Under the pieces are notes generated by a model. The model ran no database searches, was not told where the DNA came from, and saw only the letters and a list, made by a program, of their open reading frames with translations. A program made the translations under genes and the position numbers. Shown piece after piece: positions 5,776 to 5,936 of a DNA stretch of 5,936 nucleotides (position 1 is the first letter of the stretch; each line of letters opens with the position of its first letter). The DNA comes from JBEVMS01 sp040508515 (GTDB taxonomy: Bacteria > Pseudomonadota > Gammaproteobacteria > Xanthomonadales > Rhodanobacteraceae), in the NCBI GenBank assembly GCA_040508515.1, contig JBEVMS010000114.1:1-5936 (forward strand), given 5' to 3'.

Positions 5776-5936
5776 GGTTGGGCGAGTTCCTTGAGAAAGA
5801 GATGATGCAGATGATCGTTGAGTCGGCGCGAGGCGATCGGCAGCGGCGCGTCGGCGTTGAAGTGTTCCGGCGCGATGTCCGCACCCACCCGCAGCAATAC
5901 CTGGAAGCGGCGCGCGGGAATGCTGTACCACGGCTC
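5772..5936 (-). CDS. C-terminal fragment of a lysophospholipid acyltransferase-like protein (5' part outside window)
   Basis: 54 codons and the stop of a gene entering from the right edge are visible, beginning EPWYSIPARRF and ending LFLKELAQP. The reading frame is open to the edge, and its stop overlaps the ACP start as GTGA, which supports it being a real gene of the same operon. In aryl polyene clusters a 1-acyl-sn-glycerol-3-phosphate acyltransferase (PlsC-like, about 250-280 residues) normally precedes the ACP, and the visible tail (a strand like RRFQVLLRVGADI followed by a helix near the end) is compatible with the end of such a protein. The catalytic HX4D motif would lie outside the window, so the function is inferred mostly from position. 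Confidence 0.6.
   Translation of the reverse strand, partial: EPWYSIPARRFQVLLRVGADIAPEHFNADAPLPIASRRLNDHLHHLFLKELAQP

Noticed and set aside
1..5936. CRISPR arrays, tRNA/rRNA genes, insertion sequences or phage genes.
   Set aside because: No regular repeats, RNA-gene signatures, inverted terminal repeats or transposase-like proteins are seen; the window is essentially fully occupied by ten biosynthetic genes.

Overview
The window looks like the interior of an aryl polyene (APE) / xanthomonadin-type pigment gene cluster from a high-GC gammaproteobacterium. I would guess Xanthomonadales (Xanthomonadaceae or Rhodanobacteraceae), from protein character, the GC-rich coding and the cluster type. 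The family-level placement is inference; no taxonomic marker gene is present. All ten genes lie on the minus strand, so the operon reads from 5936 down to 1 and both end genes are cut by the window edges.

In transcription order: the last 54 codons of a lysophospholipid acyltransferase-like protein (5936-5772); an acyl carrier protein (5775-5491); a six-helix membrane protein of the COG4648 type (5503-4958); a 201-residue hotdog dehydratase with an unusual N-terminal extension (4961-4356); an LpxL/HtrB-like acyltransferase (4363-3398); a 4HBT/YbgC-like thioesterase (3408-2983); a class I SAM methyltransferase (2921-2202); a condensing ketosynthase with an intact Cys-His-His set (2205-1021); a second hotdog dehydratase (1024-560); and a FabG-like ketoreductase, 3'-truncated by the window (563-1). 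Eight of the nine junctions overlap by 4 to 13 bases, mostly ATGA or GTGA. The only gap is 61 bases (2922-2982) between thioesterase and methyltransferase, and it holds a perfect GCGGC-TTCG-GCCGC hairpin.

Together these genes form the elongation core of a discrete (type II-like) polyene synthase. The ACP carries the growing aryl-primed chain, the ketosynthase extends it with malonyl units (probably with a chain-length-factor partner outside the window), the ketoreductase reduces the beta-keto group, and the two dehydratases remove water without enoyl reduction, leaving conjugated double bonds. The methyltransferase probably decorates the aryl head group; the acyltransferases and thioesterase probably release the chain or attach it to a lipid anchor in the envelope.

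The system as a whole is a known type. The points worth a second look are its departures from the APE layout as I remember it: one ACP instead of two; no adenylation enzyme at its usual place, but what looks like the C-terminal stub of one fused to the dehydratase; no glycosyltransferase, LolA-like carrier or MMPL exporter between the genes seen here; and the methyltransferase placed directly before the ketosynthase. The two dehydratases also appear to split their catalytic residues, one holding the His and the other the Glu.
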